A stretch of DNA of 64,000 nt, from contig NZ_CP119147.1 of assembly GCF_029167645.1 (NCBI RefSeq), positions 868,001 to 932,000 on the forward strand, given 5' to 3'. Source of the DNA: Streptomyces sp. AM 2-1-1. GTDB taxonomy: Bacteria; Actinomycetota; Actinomycetes; Streptomycetales; Streptomycetaceae. Every line of letters starts with the position of its first letter. The stretch's first letter is position 1. Below are positions 26,818 to 36,011 of the stretch, one piece after another. Position numbers and translations under genes: made by a program. The notes under the pieces were generated by a model, which worked only from the letters and a program-made list of their open reading frames with translations, was not told the origin of the DNA and did no database searches.

Positions 26818-27207
26818 CACGGACCTCCACACCGAGAACACCGGGGGCGGGCCGGAGACACCGGCGGCCACCCGGAAGGGATCACCGACGTGCCGGAATC
26901 GCCGGGACGCGCCGTGCGCGGGTAACGCCGGGTCGCGAGAACAGCGAGGTCATCGACCCTTCGATCACGGAACGTGTTCATGCTGTGACACGGTGGCGTC
27001 GATGTCAACGCTTCGGCCCCCGATTCCCCCGAGGGTGTCGGCCGGCCCGTCGCCACCGGGCCCGCACCGCTGCCCCGCGGGCGGCCCGGAAGCGAGCGCG
27101 GCAGGAAGCCCGCACGGCCCGGAACACCCACGTTGACCAGATATCCCGCGCCGCCCCGCGGAGCCCTCGGGACCGCGCGGGCGGGAGAGGCGCCGGGGGC
27201 CGACCCG
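26818..27207. other. intergenic region
   Basis: About 390 bp upstream of the CocE-type gene. It should hold that gene's promoter and the end of the peptidase operon. No gene, clear hairpin or recognisable operator was seen. Confidence 0.4.
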
Positions 27208-28185
27208 TCAGATCAGCGCGGGCACGTCGACGGTGAGAGTCGCCCGTCGCCCGTCCGAGGGCGCGTCGAGCACGGCGGGCAGCCCGAGCGGGATCGTGAG
27301 GGTGCTCGGCCCGTGACCGAACCCCAACTCCTCGACGACCGGCACCCCGAGGGTGCCGAGCCGGTCGGCGAGGACCGCGCGGACCCGGTCGTAGGGCCCG
27401 CAGCCCTCCCAGGAACCGCAGACCACTCCGGCGATCCCCTCCAGGGCACCCGAGCGGAGGAGCCGGGTGAGGATGCCGTCGATCCGGTACGGGTCCTCGG
27501 TGACGTCCTCGACGACGAGGAGGCCGCCCCGGGCCGAGGTGCGGGCGGCGGGGGTGCCGAGGTCGGCCGCGAGCAGGCTGACGCACCCGCCGTAGGTGAC
27601 GCCGCGGGCCCGGCCGGGCACCAGGGAGGCCGCGGTCTCCAGACCCAGGGTCCGGACCGTTTCGGGGGCGAACAGGGTGGCGCGCAGCGCCTCCTGGGTG
27701 GCCGGGTCCTTGAGGAAGGTCTCGGCGGCCACCATCGGGCCGAGCAGCGTGGAGAACCCCGCCCGCAGGGCGAACGCCTCGTGGAGCACGGTGGTGTCGC
27801 TGGAGCCGACGAACACCTTGGGGCCGGCCGCCCGGATGGCCGTCCAGTCGAGCAGGTCGACCATGCGGTGGGCGCCGTAACCGCCCCGGGCGCAGAGGAC
27901 CGCGTCCACGGACGGGTCGCACCAGGCGTTCTGGAGGTCCTGGGCGCGGTGTTCGTCCCTGCCGGCGAGGTAGCCCAGGTCGGGGTGGACGTCGCGCGCG
28001 TGCGGGGCGACGACGGGGTCGAGGTCCCAGCCGCGCAGGACGTCCAGCCCGGCGTCCAGCCGTTCGGCGGGCACCGGCCCGCTGGGCGCGACGACGGCGA
28101 CCCGCGCGCCGGGCCGGAGCCGGGCGGCCCGGGCGAGCGGGACCGGTCCGGCGCCGGTGGGTGGCGGCGACGCGGACGGGGTCAC
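27208..28185 (-). CDS. LD-carboxypeptidase (peptidase S66, MccF-like)
   Basis: The product is 325 residues, cytoplasmic. S66 peptidases remove the terminal D-amino acid from murein tetrapeptide or cleave peptidyl-nucleotide antibiotics (MccF). Visible: VAVVAPSGPV (about residue 30), the nucleophile region FVGSSDTTVLHEAF (Ser about 126), VTYGGCVSLLAADLGTP, LVVEDVTEDPYRIDG (catalytic Glu), and the late His in GFGHGPSTLTIPLG. The GTG at 28185 overlaps the stop of the S9 peptidase gene by 4 nt (GTGA), so translation is coupled. It is the last gene of a four-peptidase operon. Confidence 0.9.
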   Translation of the reverse strand: MTPSASPPPTGAGPVPLARAARLRPGARVAVVAPSGPVPAERLDAGLDVLRGWDLDPVVAPHARDVHPDLGYLAGRDEHRAQDLQNAWCDPSVDAVLCARGGYGAHRMVDLLDWTAIRAAGPKVFVGSSDTTVLHEAFALRAGFSTLLGPMVAAETFLKDPATQEALRATLFAPETVRTLGLETAASLVPGRARGVTYGGCVSLLAADLGTPAARTSARGGLLVVEDVTEDPYRIDGILTRLLRSGALEGIAGVVCGSWEGCGPYDRVRAVLADRLGTLGVPVVEELGFGHGPSTLTIPLGLPAVLDAPSDGRRATLTVDVPALI

Positions 28186-30212
28186 CGGGTCAGCTCCAGC
28201 ACCGGTACGTCGACTCCGTCGATGCCGAAGGTCTGTGCGTAGAGGGAGAGTTCGGCTTCCAGGGAGCGGATCAGCGTGCTCATCAGGCGGAATCCGTGGC
28301 TCTCTCCCGCGAAGGCGAGGTAGGCGTGCGGGATGCCGCGGCCTTCGATCGCGGCGAGGAACCGTTCGCACTGGACGGGCGGGCAGATCACGTCGTCCAG
28401 CCCTTGGAGCAGCAGGAACGGCACGCGGAGCCGGTCGGCGCGGGTGAGGGGCGACCGGTCGCGGTAGCGGTCGGGGACCTCGGCGAGCGGGCCGACCAGC
28501 GACTCCAGGTACTGCGATTCGAAGTCGTGGGTCTCGCCGGCCGCCCAGCCGGTGAGGTCGAGGATGGGGTAGCTGATGGCCCCGCAGGCGTAGAGGTCGG
28601 TGCCGGTCAGGGAGGCGGCGGTGGTCCAGCCTCCGGCGCTGCCGCCCCGGATCGCCAGCCGCTCGCGGTCGGCCGAGCCCTCGGCGGCCAGGGCCTCGGC
28701 GACGGCGGCGCAGTCCTCGACGTCGACGACTCCCCACTGTTCGCGCAGACGTTCGCGGTAGGCGCGTCCGTAGCCGGTCGATCCGCCGTAGTTGACCTCG
28801 ACCACGCCGATTCCGCGCGAGGTGAAGTAGGCGACCTCGAGGTCGAGGGCGAGCGGGACGCGGCTGGTGGGTCCGCCGTGCGCCCAGACGACGTACGGCG
28901 GCAGTTCGCCCTCGGGGCCGGTGTGGCCGGGGTTGCGGGGCGGGTGGACCAGGGCGTGCACGTCGCGGCCCCGCGGCCCGGTGAAAGTGCGTTCCTCCGG
29001 CCGCGGGTAGTACGCCGGGTCGACGGGGTCGGTGTGCGGTGCGCCGATGGTCCGGGCACGGCCGGTGGCGGTGTCGAGTTCGACGACCTCGTAGCCGGTG
29101 TACGGGCTCGCGGCCACGCCGATGACGCGGTCGCCCTGGACGGCCAGGGTCTCGGCCCAGGCGGTCCAGGGTCCGGCGGCGTCGACGAGTTCGCCGCTCT
29201 CCGGGTCGAGCACGCCGAGGCGGGTGGTACCCCTGCCGTGCAGGACGGCGATCAGACCGTTGTCGAGCTGCTGGAACCAGCGCAGGCCGATCTTCCAGAG
29301 GGGCCCGCCGAACTCCTCGTCCCGGCCCGGGCAGAGGGGAACCGCCGGTGCGGAGCCCTCCGCGACGGCGTCGGGCCGGACGCGCCGCACCTGCCACCAG
29401 TCGTCGACGTCGGAGACGAAGAGCAGGGAACCGTCGCGGTCCCACTCGACCTGGCAGACCGACTCGTCCACACCGCCGACGAGGGGCCGTACCCCGGTGA
29501 AGGCGCCCTCGTGGGTGACCTCGGCGAGCATCACCACGGTGCCGTCCCACGGCATCCGGGGGTGGTCCCAGGCGATCCAGGCGGCCCGTTGTCCGTCGTG
29601 CGAGAGGCGGGGCCCGGTGACGAAGCGGTGGCGGTCGTCGGAGAGTTCACGTACGGCGGCGCGGTCGGTGGCGGCGGAACCGTCCAGCGGTACCGCCGCC
29701 ACCACCCGGCGTACGTCGGCGGGGCCCTCACCGGTGAACTCCTCCAGGACGCACCAGACCTCGCCCCGGTCCGGGTGGATCCGCGGGTCCGCCCAGCGCA
29801 GCCCGCCGCCGACGGCGGAGAGCGGGGTGAGCGGCCACGGGGCGTCGGGCCCGTCCGGGGCGTACGCGTAGAGCCGCTGGTCGTCGAAGTGGACGAAGAC
29901 GACGAGCGGGCCCCCGCCGTCGCGGGCGACCCCGGCCCACGGCTGTCCGCCGTACTCGACGACCCGGCTGCGGGCGTTCCACGGGGCGGGGAGCACGGTG
30001 GTGATCTCCCCCTCCGCGCTCCGTCGCACCAGGGCGCGCCGGCCTCCCTCGGCGGGGCGGGGCTCCGTCCACCAGACCTCGTCGCCGACGGTGCCGACGT
30101 ACTCCGGGCGGCCGTCGTGCGAGGCGGCGAGCGCCGCGTCGACGGGTGAGGGCCAGGACCCGTAGGGGGCCGGGACCGGGGTCGCGGACGTGCTGGGCAG
30201 GCTGGACGCCAT
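28182..30212 (-). CDS. S9 family peptidase (prolyl oligopeptidase / acylaminoacyl peptidase-like)
   Basis: The product is 676 residues. An N-terminal beta-propeller (about residues 30-400, with repeated blade motifs such as LSHDGQRAAWIAWDHP) precedes the alpha/beta hydrolase domain: YVVWAHGGPTSR, VVEVNYGGSTGYGR, the nucleophile elbow AIRGGSAGGWT (Ser about 530), LQGLDDVICPP (Asp) and AGESHGFR (His). There is no signal peptide. The propeller restricts substrates to short peptides. ATG 30212 follows GGGGGA. It lies 20 nt after the M20 gene and is coupled to the S66 gene downstream. Confidence 0.9.
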   Translation of the reverse strand: MASSLPSTSATPVPAPYGSWPSPVDAALAASHDGRPEYVGTVGDEVWWTEPRPAEGGRRALVRRSAEGEITTVLPAPWNARSRVVEYGGQPWAGVARDGGGPLVVFVHFDDQRLYAYAPDGPDAPWPLTPLSAVGGGLRWADPRIHPDRGEVWCVLEEFTGEGPADVRRVVAAVPLDGSAATDRAAVRELSDDRHRFVTGPRLSHDGQRAAWIAWDHPRMPWDGTVVMLAEVTHEGAFTGVRPLVGGVDESVCQVEWDRDGSLLFVSDVDDWWQVRRVRPDAVAEGSAPAVPLCPGRDEEFGGPLWKIGLRWFQQLDNGLIAVLHGRGTTRLGVLDPESGELVDAAGPWTAWAETLAVQGDRVIGVAASPYTGYEVVELDTATGRARTIGAPHTDPVDPAYYPRPEERTFTGPRGRDVHALVHPPRNPGHTGPEGELPPYVVWAHGGPTSRVPLALDLEVAYFTSRGIGVVEVNYGGSTGYGRAYRERLREQWGVVDVEDCAAVAEALAAEGSADRERLAIRGGSAGGWTTAASLTGTDLYACGAISYPILDLTGWAAGETHDFESQYLESLVGPLAEVPDRYRDRSPLTRADRLRVPFLLLQGLDDVICPPVQCERFLAAIEGRGIPHAYLAFAGESHGFRLMSTLIRSLEAELSLYAQTFGIDGVDVPVLELTR

Positions 30213-30232
30213 GGGTGGTTCCCCCGTCGTGG

Positions 30233-31576
30233 TCAGGCGTTGCGCAGGTAGTGGTCGAGGACGCGGACGCCGTAGTGCAGGGCGTCCACGGGGACGCGTT
30301 CGTCGATGCCGTGGAAGAGCGCCTGGTAGTCGAATCCGACCGGGAGCTTGAGCGGTGAGAAGCCGTATCCGGTGATGCCGAGGCGCGAGAACTGCTTCGC
30401 GTCCGAGCCGCCCGACATGGAGTACGGGACGGCGTGCGCGCCGGGGTCGAACAGTTCCACGGCGGCGCGCAACTGCGCGAAGGTCGGGGTGTCCACGGGT
30501 GCGGTCAGCGGCACCTCGCGGTGGAGGAACTCCCAGTCGACGCCCGGTCCGGTGAGCCGGTCCATGGTGGTGTGGAACTCGTCCTCGCCGCCGGGGACCA
30601 TCCGTCCGTCGATGACGGCGGTCGCGTGGCCGGGGATGACGTTGACCTTGTATCCGGCGTCCAGCTGCGTCGGGTTGCTGCTGTTGCGGAGGGTGGGTGC
30701 GATCAGGGCGGCGGCCGGACCGAGCTTGCCGAGGAGTTCGTCGGCGTCGAAGCCGGGGGCGTCGACGTCGACGGTGAGGCCGTGCAGTGCGGAGATCTCG
30801 GTGAGCGCGGCGCGCACGGTCGGGGTCAGCCGGACCGGCCAGGTGTACTCGCCGATCCGGGTGACGGCGGCGGCCAGCCGGGTCACCGCGTTGTCGTGGT
30901 TGACCTTGGAGCCGTGGCCGGCCCTGCCGTGCGCGGTGAGCTTCAGCCAGCCCGTACCGCGCTCGCCGGCGGCGATCGGGTAGAGGGAGAGGCCGCCGCC
31001 CGCGTGGAAGGTGAAGGCACCGGACTCACTGATGCCCTCCGTGCAGCCTTCGAACAGGTCCGCGTGCGCGTCGACGAGGAAGCCCGAGCCGTCGGCGGCG
31101 CTGGCCTCTTCGTCGGCGGTGTAGGCGATCACGATGTCGCGGCGGGGGCGGATGCCGGCGCGGGCCCAGCCGCGGACCACCGCGAGCACCATCGCGTCCA
31201 TGTTCTTCATGTCGACGGCGCCGCGCCCCCAGACGACCCCGTCGCGCACCTCGCCGGAGAAGGGGTGCACGGACCAGTCGGCCGCCTCGGCGGGAACCAC
31301 GTCGAGGTGGCCGTGGACGAGGAGGGCCTCGGCGGACGGGTCGGTGCCCTCGATGCGGGCGACCACGTTGGTCCGGCCGGGGGTGCGCTCCAGCAGCGCC
31401 GGTTCCAGGCCGGTCGCGGCGAGGCGCTCGGCGACGTACTCGGCGGCCGGGCGTTCCTGGCAGCTGCCGTCACCGCTGTTGGTGGTGTCGATCCGGATGA
31501 GTTCCGAGGTGAACGTCACCGATTCGTCGAGGGCCTGCTGGTCCACGGCGAAGGACGGGGCGGGCGACTCAGCCAT
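30233..31576 (-). CDS. M20 family metallopeptidase
   Basis: The product is 447 residues. Metal ligands of the di-zinc M20 peptidases are all present: LLVHGHLDVVP (His, Asp), GRGAVDMKNMDAM (Asp), YTADEEASA (Glu-Glu), and the late ALFHGIDERVPV (His). A dimerisation lid domain (WLKLTAHGRAGHGSK to VNVIPGHATAVIDGR) lies between. The family hydrolyses dipeptides or acylated amino acids. ATG 31576 overlaps the end of the M55 gene by 8 nt, so the genes are coupled. It is the second gene of the peptidase operon. Confidence 0.92.
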   Translation of the reverse strand: MAESPAPSFAVDQQALDESVTFTSELIRIDTTNSGDGSCQERPAAEYVAERLAATGLEPALLERTPGRTNVVARIEGTDPSAEALLVHGHLDVVPAEAADWSVHPFSGEVRDGVVWGRGAVDMKNMDAMVLAVVRGWARAGIRPRRDIVIAYTADEEASAADGSGFLVDAHADLFEGCTEGISESGAFTFHAGGGLSLYPIAAGERGTGWLKLTAHGRAGHGSKVNHDNAVTRLAAAVTRIGEYTWPVRLTPTVRAALTEISALHGLTVDVDAPGFDADELLGKLGPAAALIAPTLRNSSNPTQLDAGYKVNVIPGHATAVIDGRMVPGGEDEFHTTMDRLTGPGVDWEFLHREVPLTAPVDTPTFAQLRAAVELFDPGAHAVPYSMSGGSDAKQFSRLGITGYGFSPLKLPVGFDYQALFHGIDERVPVDALHYGVRVLDHYLRNA

Positions 31577-32402
31577 ACTGTTCCTCCACTGCGGCGGACA
31601 CGATGGTGGTGACCGCCTTGAACGTGCGAATTCCCTCGTACATCGTCCCGCTGCTGTAGGCGACGCGCCGTTCGCCGGTCACGGCCACGCCCGGGACGAC
31701 GGTCGCGGCGGCGGACAGGTGTTCGGCGTCGAACTCCAGTTCCACCGTGAAGGGGCCGCCGACGACGGGCTCGTACCGGACGGCGAGCGAGGCGGCACCG
31801 GCGGCGGCGGCGCGGATGTCGGCGGCCGTACGGGCGGGGGTGCGGCACACCGCCGCGTACCGGGAGACGTGGTCCTTGACGGCCACCTTGCGGGCGTCCG
31901 GCGCGTAGCCGTCCGCGTCCACGCAGGTCAGGTCGTCTCCGGTGACCAGCACGACGGGTACGCCGTACTCGGCGGCGACGTGCGCGTTGAGCAGGCCCTC
32001 GCTGGCGCGGACGCCGTTCAGCCAGACGCCGGTGATGGAGTTGGCCAGGAACGTGTGGGCGAGGACGCCCTCGGTACCGGCGCCCGTGTGGTAGCCGACG
32101 AAGGCGACCGCGTCGACGTCCCCGTGCTGGATCCCCTCGACCATGGAGAGGGTCTTGTGCCGGCCGGTGATCATCTGGACGCGTTCGTCCATCCGCTCCA
32201 GGAGGAGGTTGCGCATGCTCCAGTGCGCTTCGTTGACGAGGACCTCGTCGGCGCCCCCGTCGTAGAAACCGAGGACAGCGGCGTTCACGTCCGAGGTGAA
32301 CATGGGGCGGCAGCGCTCCCACTGGGGGGTGCCGGGCAGGACGTCACCGGGCCAGGTCACACCGGTGGCGCCCTCCATGTCGGCGCTGATGAGGATCTTC
32401 AT
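31569..32402 (-). CDS. M55 family D-aminopeptidase (DppA-like)
   Basis: The product is 277 residues. The N-terminal MKILISADMEGATGV carries the zinc ligands Asp8 and Glu10 of the DppA family; VNEAHWSMRN, VGYHTGAG and the LANSITGVWLNG block are further family signatures. DppA enzymes are decameric, self-compartmentalising peptidases specific for peptides with an N-terminal D-amino acid (D-Ala-D-Ala, D-Ala-Gly-Gly). It is the first gene of a coupled operon with M20, S9 and S66 peptidases; no transporter is encoded with them. The family and context point to breakdown of cell-wall or D-amino-acid peptides (inference). Confidence 0.92.
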   Translation of the reverse strand: MKILISADMEGATGVTWPGDVLPGTPQWERCRPMFTSDVNAAVLGFYDGGADEVLVNEAHWSMRNLLLERMDERVQMITGRHKTLSMVEGIQHGDVDAVAFVGYHTGAGTEGVLAHTFLANSITGVWLNGVRASEGLLNAHVAAEYGVPVVLVTGDDLTCVDADGYAPDARKVAVKDHVSRYAAVCRTPARTAADIRAAAAGAASLAVRYEPVVGGPFTVELEFDAEHLSAAATVVPGVAVTGERRVAYSSGTMYEGIRTFKAVTTIVSAAVEEQYG

Positions 32403-32659
32403 GCGGCCCTACCGTACGCGCCCCGGTCCGCGCCGCCAAAGGCCCGGCGGGAACACGTTACGCGCCGGTGACCGGAGGACGCGGCCGGGGGCCGGCCCGC
32501 GCCGTACGGACATGTCCGGGCAGGTCAGGAGGTACGGCTCCGACACCGGAGGCGGTCCGCGGGGCACGGCGCGGAGGCCGCCCCCCGGAGCGGTGGTGGA
32601 CGACGGCCCGCGGGGAGGAAGGCGCGGAGCCCGCGGCGTGCGCCGGCCACCCCCCGCGT
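32403..32659. other. intergenic region upstream of the peptidase operon
   Basis: The stretch between the M55 start and the metallophosphoesterase terminator should contain the operon promoter on the minus strand. No operator, gene or repeat was recognised. Confidence 0.4.
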
Positions 32660-32693
32660 GGAGCAGGGCCCCGCCACGACGGGGCTCTGCTCC
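32660..32693 (-). terminator. terminator of the metallophosphoesterase gene
   Basis: A 14-bp stem with one G-U pair (32660-32673 with 32680-32693, six-base loop) begins four bases after the stop at 32698 on the minus strand. Confidence 0.65.
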
Positions 32694-32697
32694 GCCG

Positions 32698-33558
32698 TCA
32701 CACCCCGCGTACCGCCGGGAGAACGGGGCGGATGCGGCGGGGCGGCACGGTGCGGGGGTGGCCGGGCCGTTGCCACTCGCGCGGGTAGCCGACGGAGACC
32801 TCCTCGAACGGGACCCCGTCGTAGACGGTGGACCGGGGGATGTGCAGGTGTCCGTAGACCATCGCGGCGACGGGGAAGCGGCGGGGCCAGTCGGCCGTCC
32901 GTTCGGTGCCGCACCACAGGGCGAACTCGGGGTGGTGCAGGACGTCCATCGGTGTGCGGACGAGCGGGTAATGGTTGATCAGGACGAGCGGGGTGGCCGG
33001 GTCGAGCGCGTCGAGGCGCTTCTCGGTCTCGCGCACCCGCGCCTCGCACCAGGCGTGCCGGCTGTCGTACGGATCGGGGTGGAGCAGGTACTCGTCGGTG
33101 CAGACCACGCCCGCCTCGTGGGCCGCGGCCAGCGCCTCCTCACGGCTGAGCCCGGCGTGGGTGCGGAAGGTGTAGTCGTACAGCAGGAAGAGCGGGGCGA
33201 CGGTCACCGGGCCGTCCGGCCCCTGCCAGACCGGGTAGGGGTCCTCCGGGGTGACGATTCCCAGGCTGCGGCAGAGCTCGACGAGATGGTCGTAGCGTTC
33301 CACCCCGCGCAGGCGCAGCGGGTCCTTCGGGGGCGTCCACAGCTCGTGGTTGCCGGGCGTCCAGAGGACCTTGGCGAAGTGAGAAGCGAGGGTCCGCAGT
33401 GCCCAGGCGATCTCCTCGGACATCTCGCCGACGTCCCCGGCGACCAGGAGCCAGTCGTTCTCCGTCTCGGGCCGGAGACCGGCGACGATGGCGCGGTTCT
33501 CCTCGTGGGCGACGTGGAGGTCGCTGATGGCCAGGAGGTTGCCCTGATTCTGCGGCAC
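32698..33558 (-). CDS. metallophosphoesterase
   Basis: The product is 286 residues, a calcineurin-like phosphoesterase. All metal motifs are present: LLAISDLHVAHEEN (DxH, about residue 10), VAGDVGEM (GDxxE, about 36), TPGNHELW (GNHE, about 65), LVLINHYPL (about 207) and MVYGHLHIPRS (GHxH, about 247). The substrate is unknown. GTG 33558 with GAGAGGAAGAG upstream is chosen; the ATG at 33846 would add 96 low-complexity residues that overlap the repeat-rich upstream DNA. In other actinomycetes such a gene often neighbours a phosphopantetheinyl transferase; none is present here. Confidence 0.88.
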   Translation of the reverse strand: MPQNQGNLLAISDLHVAHEENRAIVAGLRPETENDWLLVAGDVGEMSEEIAWALRTLASHFAKVLWTPGNHELWTPPKDPLRLRGVERYDHLVELCRSLGIVTPEDPYPVWQGPDGPVTVAPLFLLYDYTFRTHAGLSREEALAAAHEAGVVCTDEYLLHPDPYDSRHAWCEARVRETEKRLDALDPATPLVLINHYPLVRTPMDVLHHPEFALWCGTERTADWPRRFPVAAMVYGHLHIPRSTVYDGVPFEEVSVGYPREWQRPGHPRTVPPRRIRPVLPAVRGV

Positions 33559-34053
33559 GTCTCTTCCTCTCGTCGCCTCCGACTGCGGAGTTCGCACATA
33601 CCTGTGCTGCGCGGTGCCGGTGCTGTGCGGTGCCGGTGCCGGTGCCGCATGCCAGTGTGACGCGCCCGGGCCGCGGCCCGTCGGTACGGCACGTCTGCAC
33701 GGCACGTCGGTACGGAGTCCCGCACCGTGCCGCGTCGCCCCCGAGGCTGGCACGTCCGGCCGACGGACGTAACCCCTGACTTTCCCCCAGGGGGAGCAGG
33801 CGGAGGGAGCGCCGGCGCGAGCGCGCGGCGGCCCGGTGGCGAACACCGACGCGAGGGGTGCGGACGGACCCGCTCACCCGTCACTCCGTCAACTTCTGCC
33901 CCTGCCCTTGCCAGAGGACCTCGGAAGCCCTAATTTCATCGCACGGTAAAGCATATTTACTTATTGATTTACACCGGTCGATCCGGCTGCGCCTGCCCCC
34001 GCACGGTGCCTCCCCCACCACCGCGCCGTCCGGCGCCCCCCGAAGGAGAGTCC
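33559..34053. other. divergent intergenic region with GGTGCC microrepeats and an AT-rich patch
   Basis: Bases 33612-33648 are built from GGTGCC-type hexamers, followed by repeated CGGCACGT-like words to about 33715. A patch at 33930-33973 is markedly AT-rich for this genome (TAATTTCAT, CATATTTACTTATTGATTT) and is the likely promoter of the secreted M64 protease. No gene was recognised. Confidence 0.5.
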
Positions 34054-35415
34054 GTGCACCCACGCCCTGTCAGCACCGCCATCACGGCCGCACTGCTGCT
34101 CGCCGTCACGCTCTCCGCCACGGCCGGCACGGCCGCGGCGGACACCGCTCCCCTCGGCGCCGCCCCGACGGGCGGCACCACAGTCCGGGCCGAGTACTTC
34201 CCCGACCCGCGGGGCGAGGGCCGCCGTGTGGAGGTGCCCGCGACCTCGCCGTACGCGGCGTCCACGCCGGTGGTGGCCTCCTCCACAGCGCGCTCCGCCG
34301 GTGCCGTCCCGGCCGAGGACGGCGCGGTCACCGTGCTGTCGCAGACGGGTCCGAGCGCCGACCGCATGGACGTGACGATCATCGGCGACGGCTACACCGC
34401 GGCGGAGCAGGTGGATTTCCTCGCCGACGCCCGCGCCCGGTGGGCGGAGGTCAGCGCCGTCGAGCCCTACCGCAGCTATGCGGGCCTCTTCAACGTGTGG
34501 GCGGTCGGAGCCGTTTCGGCCGAGTCGGGCATCTCCGGCGACCCCTCGGCGGACGTCGTCAAGAACACGGCGCTGGGCTCGTACTTCTGGTGCTCCAGCA
34601 CCGAGCGCCTCATCTGTGTGGACCTCGACAAGGTCAGGACGTACGCCGCCAAGGCCCCCGCCGCCGACCTCGTCGTCGTGGTCTCCAACTCCACGAAGTA
34701 CGGCGGCGCGGGCTACTCGGAGCTGGGTTCGGACTACTCCTTCGCCGGGGTCTCCACCCTCTCGTCCGACAACAGCCGGTCCAGCCTGATCGCCGCGCAC
34801 GAGATAGGCCACTCGATCGGCCTCCTCGCCGACGAGTACACGTACGACTCCTACGGCACCTACACCGGAACGGAACCGGTCGAGCCCAACTCCACGGTCC
34901 GGACGGCCACCCAGCTGACGACCTCCCGGGCGAAGTGGTACCGCTGGCTCGGCGAGTCGGACCCCTCGGGCGGCACCGTCGGTACGTACGTGGGCAGTTC
35001 CTACTACCCGAAGGGCGTCTACCGGCCGACCGCGGACTCCCTGATGCGCTCGCTCTCCACCGACACGTTCAACCTCCCGGGCCGGGAAGCCATGATCAGC
35101 GGTTTCTACCGGTACGCGTCCTCGCTCACCAAGGTCACCACCGCCGCCACGGTCGCCCGCGGCCAGCAGGTGACCGCGAGCGTCGCCACCCTGGCGACCG
35201 GCCTCTCCCGGCTCGACTTGCGCTGGTACGTCGACGGGACCGAGGCACGGCAGGCCCGCGGTCTGCGGACGGTGGTGCCCCGGGCGCTCGGTGTCCCCGC
35301 GGACGGACGCGCGCACACCCTCGTCGCGCGTGTCACGGACACGACGGACTCGCTCCGCGACCCGGAGGCGAAGGCCGCCGCGACCGACTCGGTGACCTGG
35401 TCGGTGGTCCGCTGA
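34054..35415 (+). CDS. secreted M64 family metallopeptidase
   Basis: The product is 453 residues with a signal peptide (to about residue 30, TAGTAAAD). The zinc site is LIAAHEIGHSIGLLADEY: HEIGH plus the third-ligand Asp of the extended M64 (IgA-peptidase) motif, at about residues 248-265. IIGDGYTAAEQVDF and the Asn-rich VVSNSTKYGG are also family-like. The last 100 residues form a beta domain (VARGQQVTASVATL to SVTWSVV). GTG 34054 has AAGGAG at ideal distance. It is monocistronic and ends in a hairpin at 35444. Confidence 0.9.
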   Translation: MHPRPVSTAITAALLLAVTLSATAGTAAADTAPLGAAPTGGTTVRAEYFPDPRGEGRRVEVPATSPYAASTPVVASSTARSAGAVPAEDGAVTVLSQTGPSADRMDVTIIGDGYTAAEQVDFLADARARWAEVSAVEPYRSYAGLFNVWAVGAVSAESGISGDPSADVVKNTALGSYFWCSSTERLICVDLDKVRTYAAKAPAADLVVVVSNSTKYGGAGYSELGSDYSFAGVSTLSSDNSRSSLIAAHEIGHSIGLLADEYTYDSYGTYTGTEPVEPNSTVRTATQLTTSRAKWYRWLGESDPSGGTVGTYVGSSYYPKGVYRPTADSLMRSLSTDTFNLPGREAMISGFYRYASSLTKVTTAATVARGQQVTASVATLATGLSRLDLRWYVDGTEARQARGLRTVVPRALGVPADGRAHTLVARVTDTTDSLRDPEAKAAATDSVTWSVVR

Positions 35416-35443
35416 TCCACGGGCCGCGCCACTCCTCGGTCGG

Positions 35444-35467
35444 GGTGAGCGGCGCCGCCCGCTCACC
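35444..35467 (+). terminator. hairpin after the M64 protease gene
   Basis: GGTGAGCGG (35444-35452) and CCGCTCACC (35459-35467) pair perfectly over 9 bp around a six-base loop, 29 nt after the stop. Confidence 0.55.
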
Positions 35468-35519
35468 GGAAAAGCCCGCCACGGCGGCGCGGGCCGCGCG
35501 CGTGCGGGAGAGTGGAGTC

Positions 35520-35972
35520 ATGGCACTGCACTGGAAGCTCGTCATCGACAGCAGGAGTGCGCCGGCCCTCGCCGACTTCTGGGCCGCCGCGCTGGAGTAC
35601 GAGGTGGAGGACCCGAGCGCCCTCGTCGCACGGCTGCTGGCCGCCGGTCAGCTGGGTGAGGACGCCGTCACCGAGCACGACGGGCGCAGAACCTTCCGCG
35701 GGTACGCGGCGATCCGCCACCCCGAGGACCCGTTCGACGAGGTGAGCGGCGTGGGCGGCGGGCGGCGGATCCTCTTCCAGGAGGTCCCCGAGGAGAAGGC
35801 CGGCAAGAACCGCCTGCACATCGACGTCCACGGCGAACCCGGCGGTCTCGACCGGCTGGTCAGCCGACTGAAGGAACTCGGTGCCACCCCGGTCCGCGAG
35901 ATCGACAAGGGCCCGGCCGGACACTGGTGGATCATGCGCGACCCGGAGGGGAACGAGTTTTGCGCCACCTGA
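35520..35972 (+). CDS. VOC family protein (glyoxalase-like domain)
   Basis: The product is 150 residues. The N-terminus WKLVIDSRSAPALADFWAAAL and the C-terminus (RLHIDVHGEP, GHWWIMRDPEGNEFCAT) are those of the streptomycete glyoxalase-like (Glyoxalase_6) family, often 120-150 residues. The substrate is unknown. The last 8 codons and 40 bp of 3' flank are duplicated at 37924-37988, on the far side of the monooxygenase gene, suggesting that the latter was inserted at the end of this gene or replaced a tandem copy. Confidence 0.87.
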   Translation: MALHWKLVIDSRSAPALADFWAAALEYEVEDPSALVARLLAAGQLGEDAVTEHDGRRTFRGYAAIRHPEDPFDEVSGVGGGRRILFQEVPEEKAGKNRLHIDVHGEPGGLDRLVSRLKELGATPVREIDKGPAGHWWIMRDPEGNEFCAT

Positions 35973-36011
35973 GGCACCCCCGCGCGCCCCACCCGGCCGG
36001 GACAGCGCCGG
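35948..36011 (+). repeat. direct repeat, left copy (about 64 bp)
   Basis: It covers the last codons of the VOC gene, its stop and the first 40 bp downstream. It matches 37924-37988 with about six mismatches and one single-base indel. The two copies bracket the FAD monooxygenase gene. Confidence 0.8.

Noticed and set aside
32305..32320. Second CebR-like site (AGCGCTCCCA) near 32.3 kb
   Set aside because: Only the right half matches, and it lies inside the M55 coding sequence.
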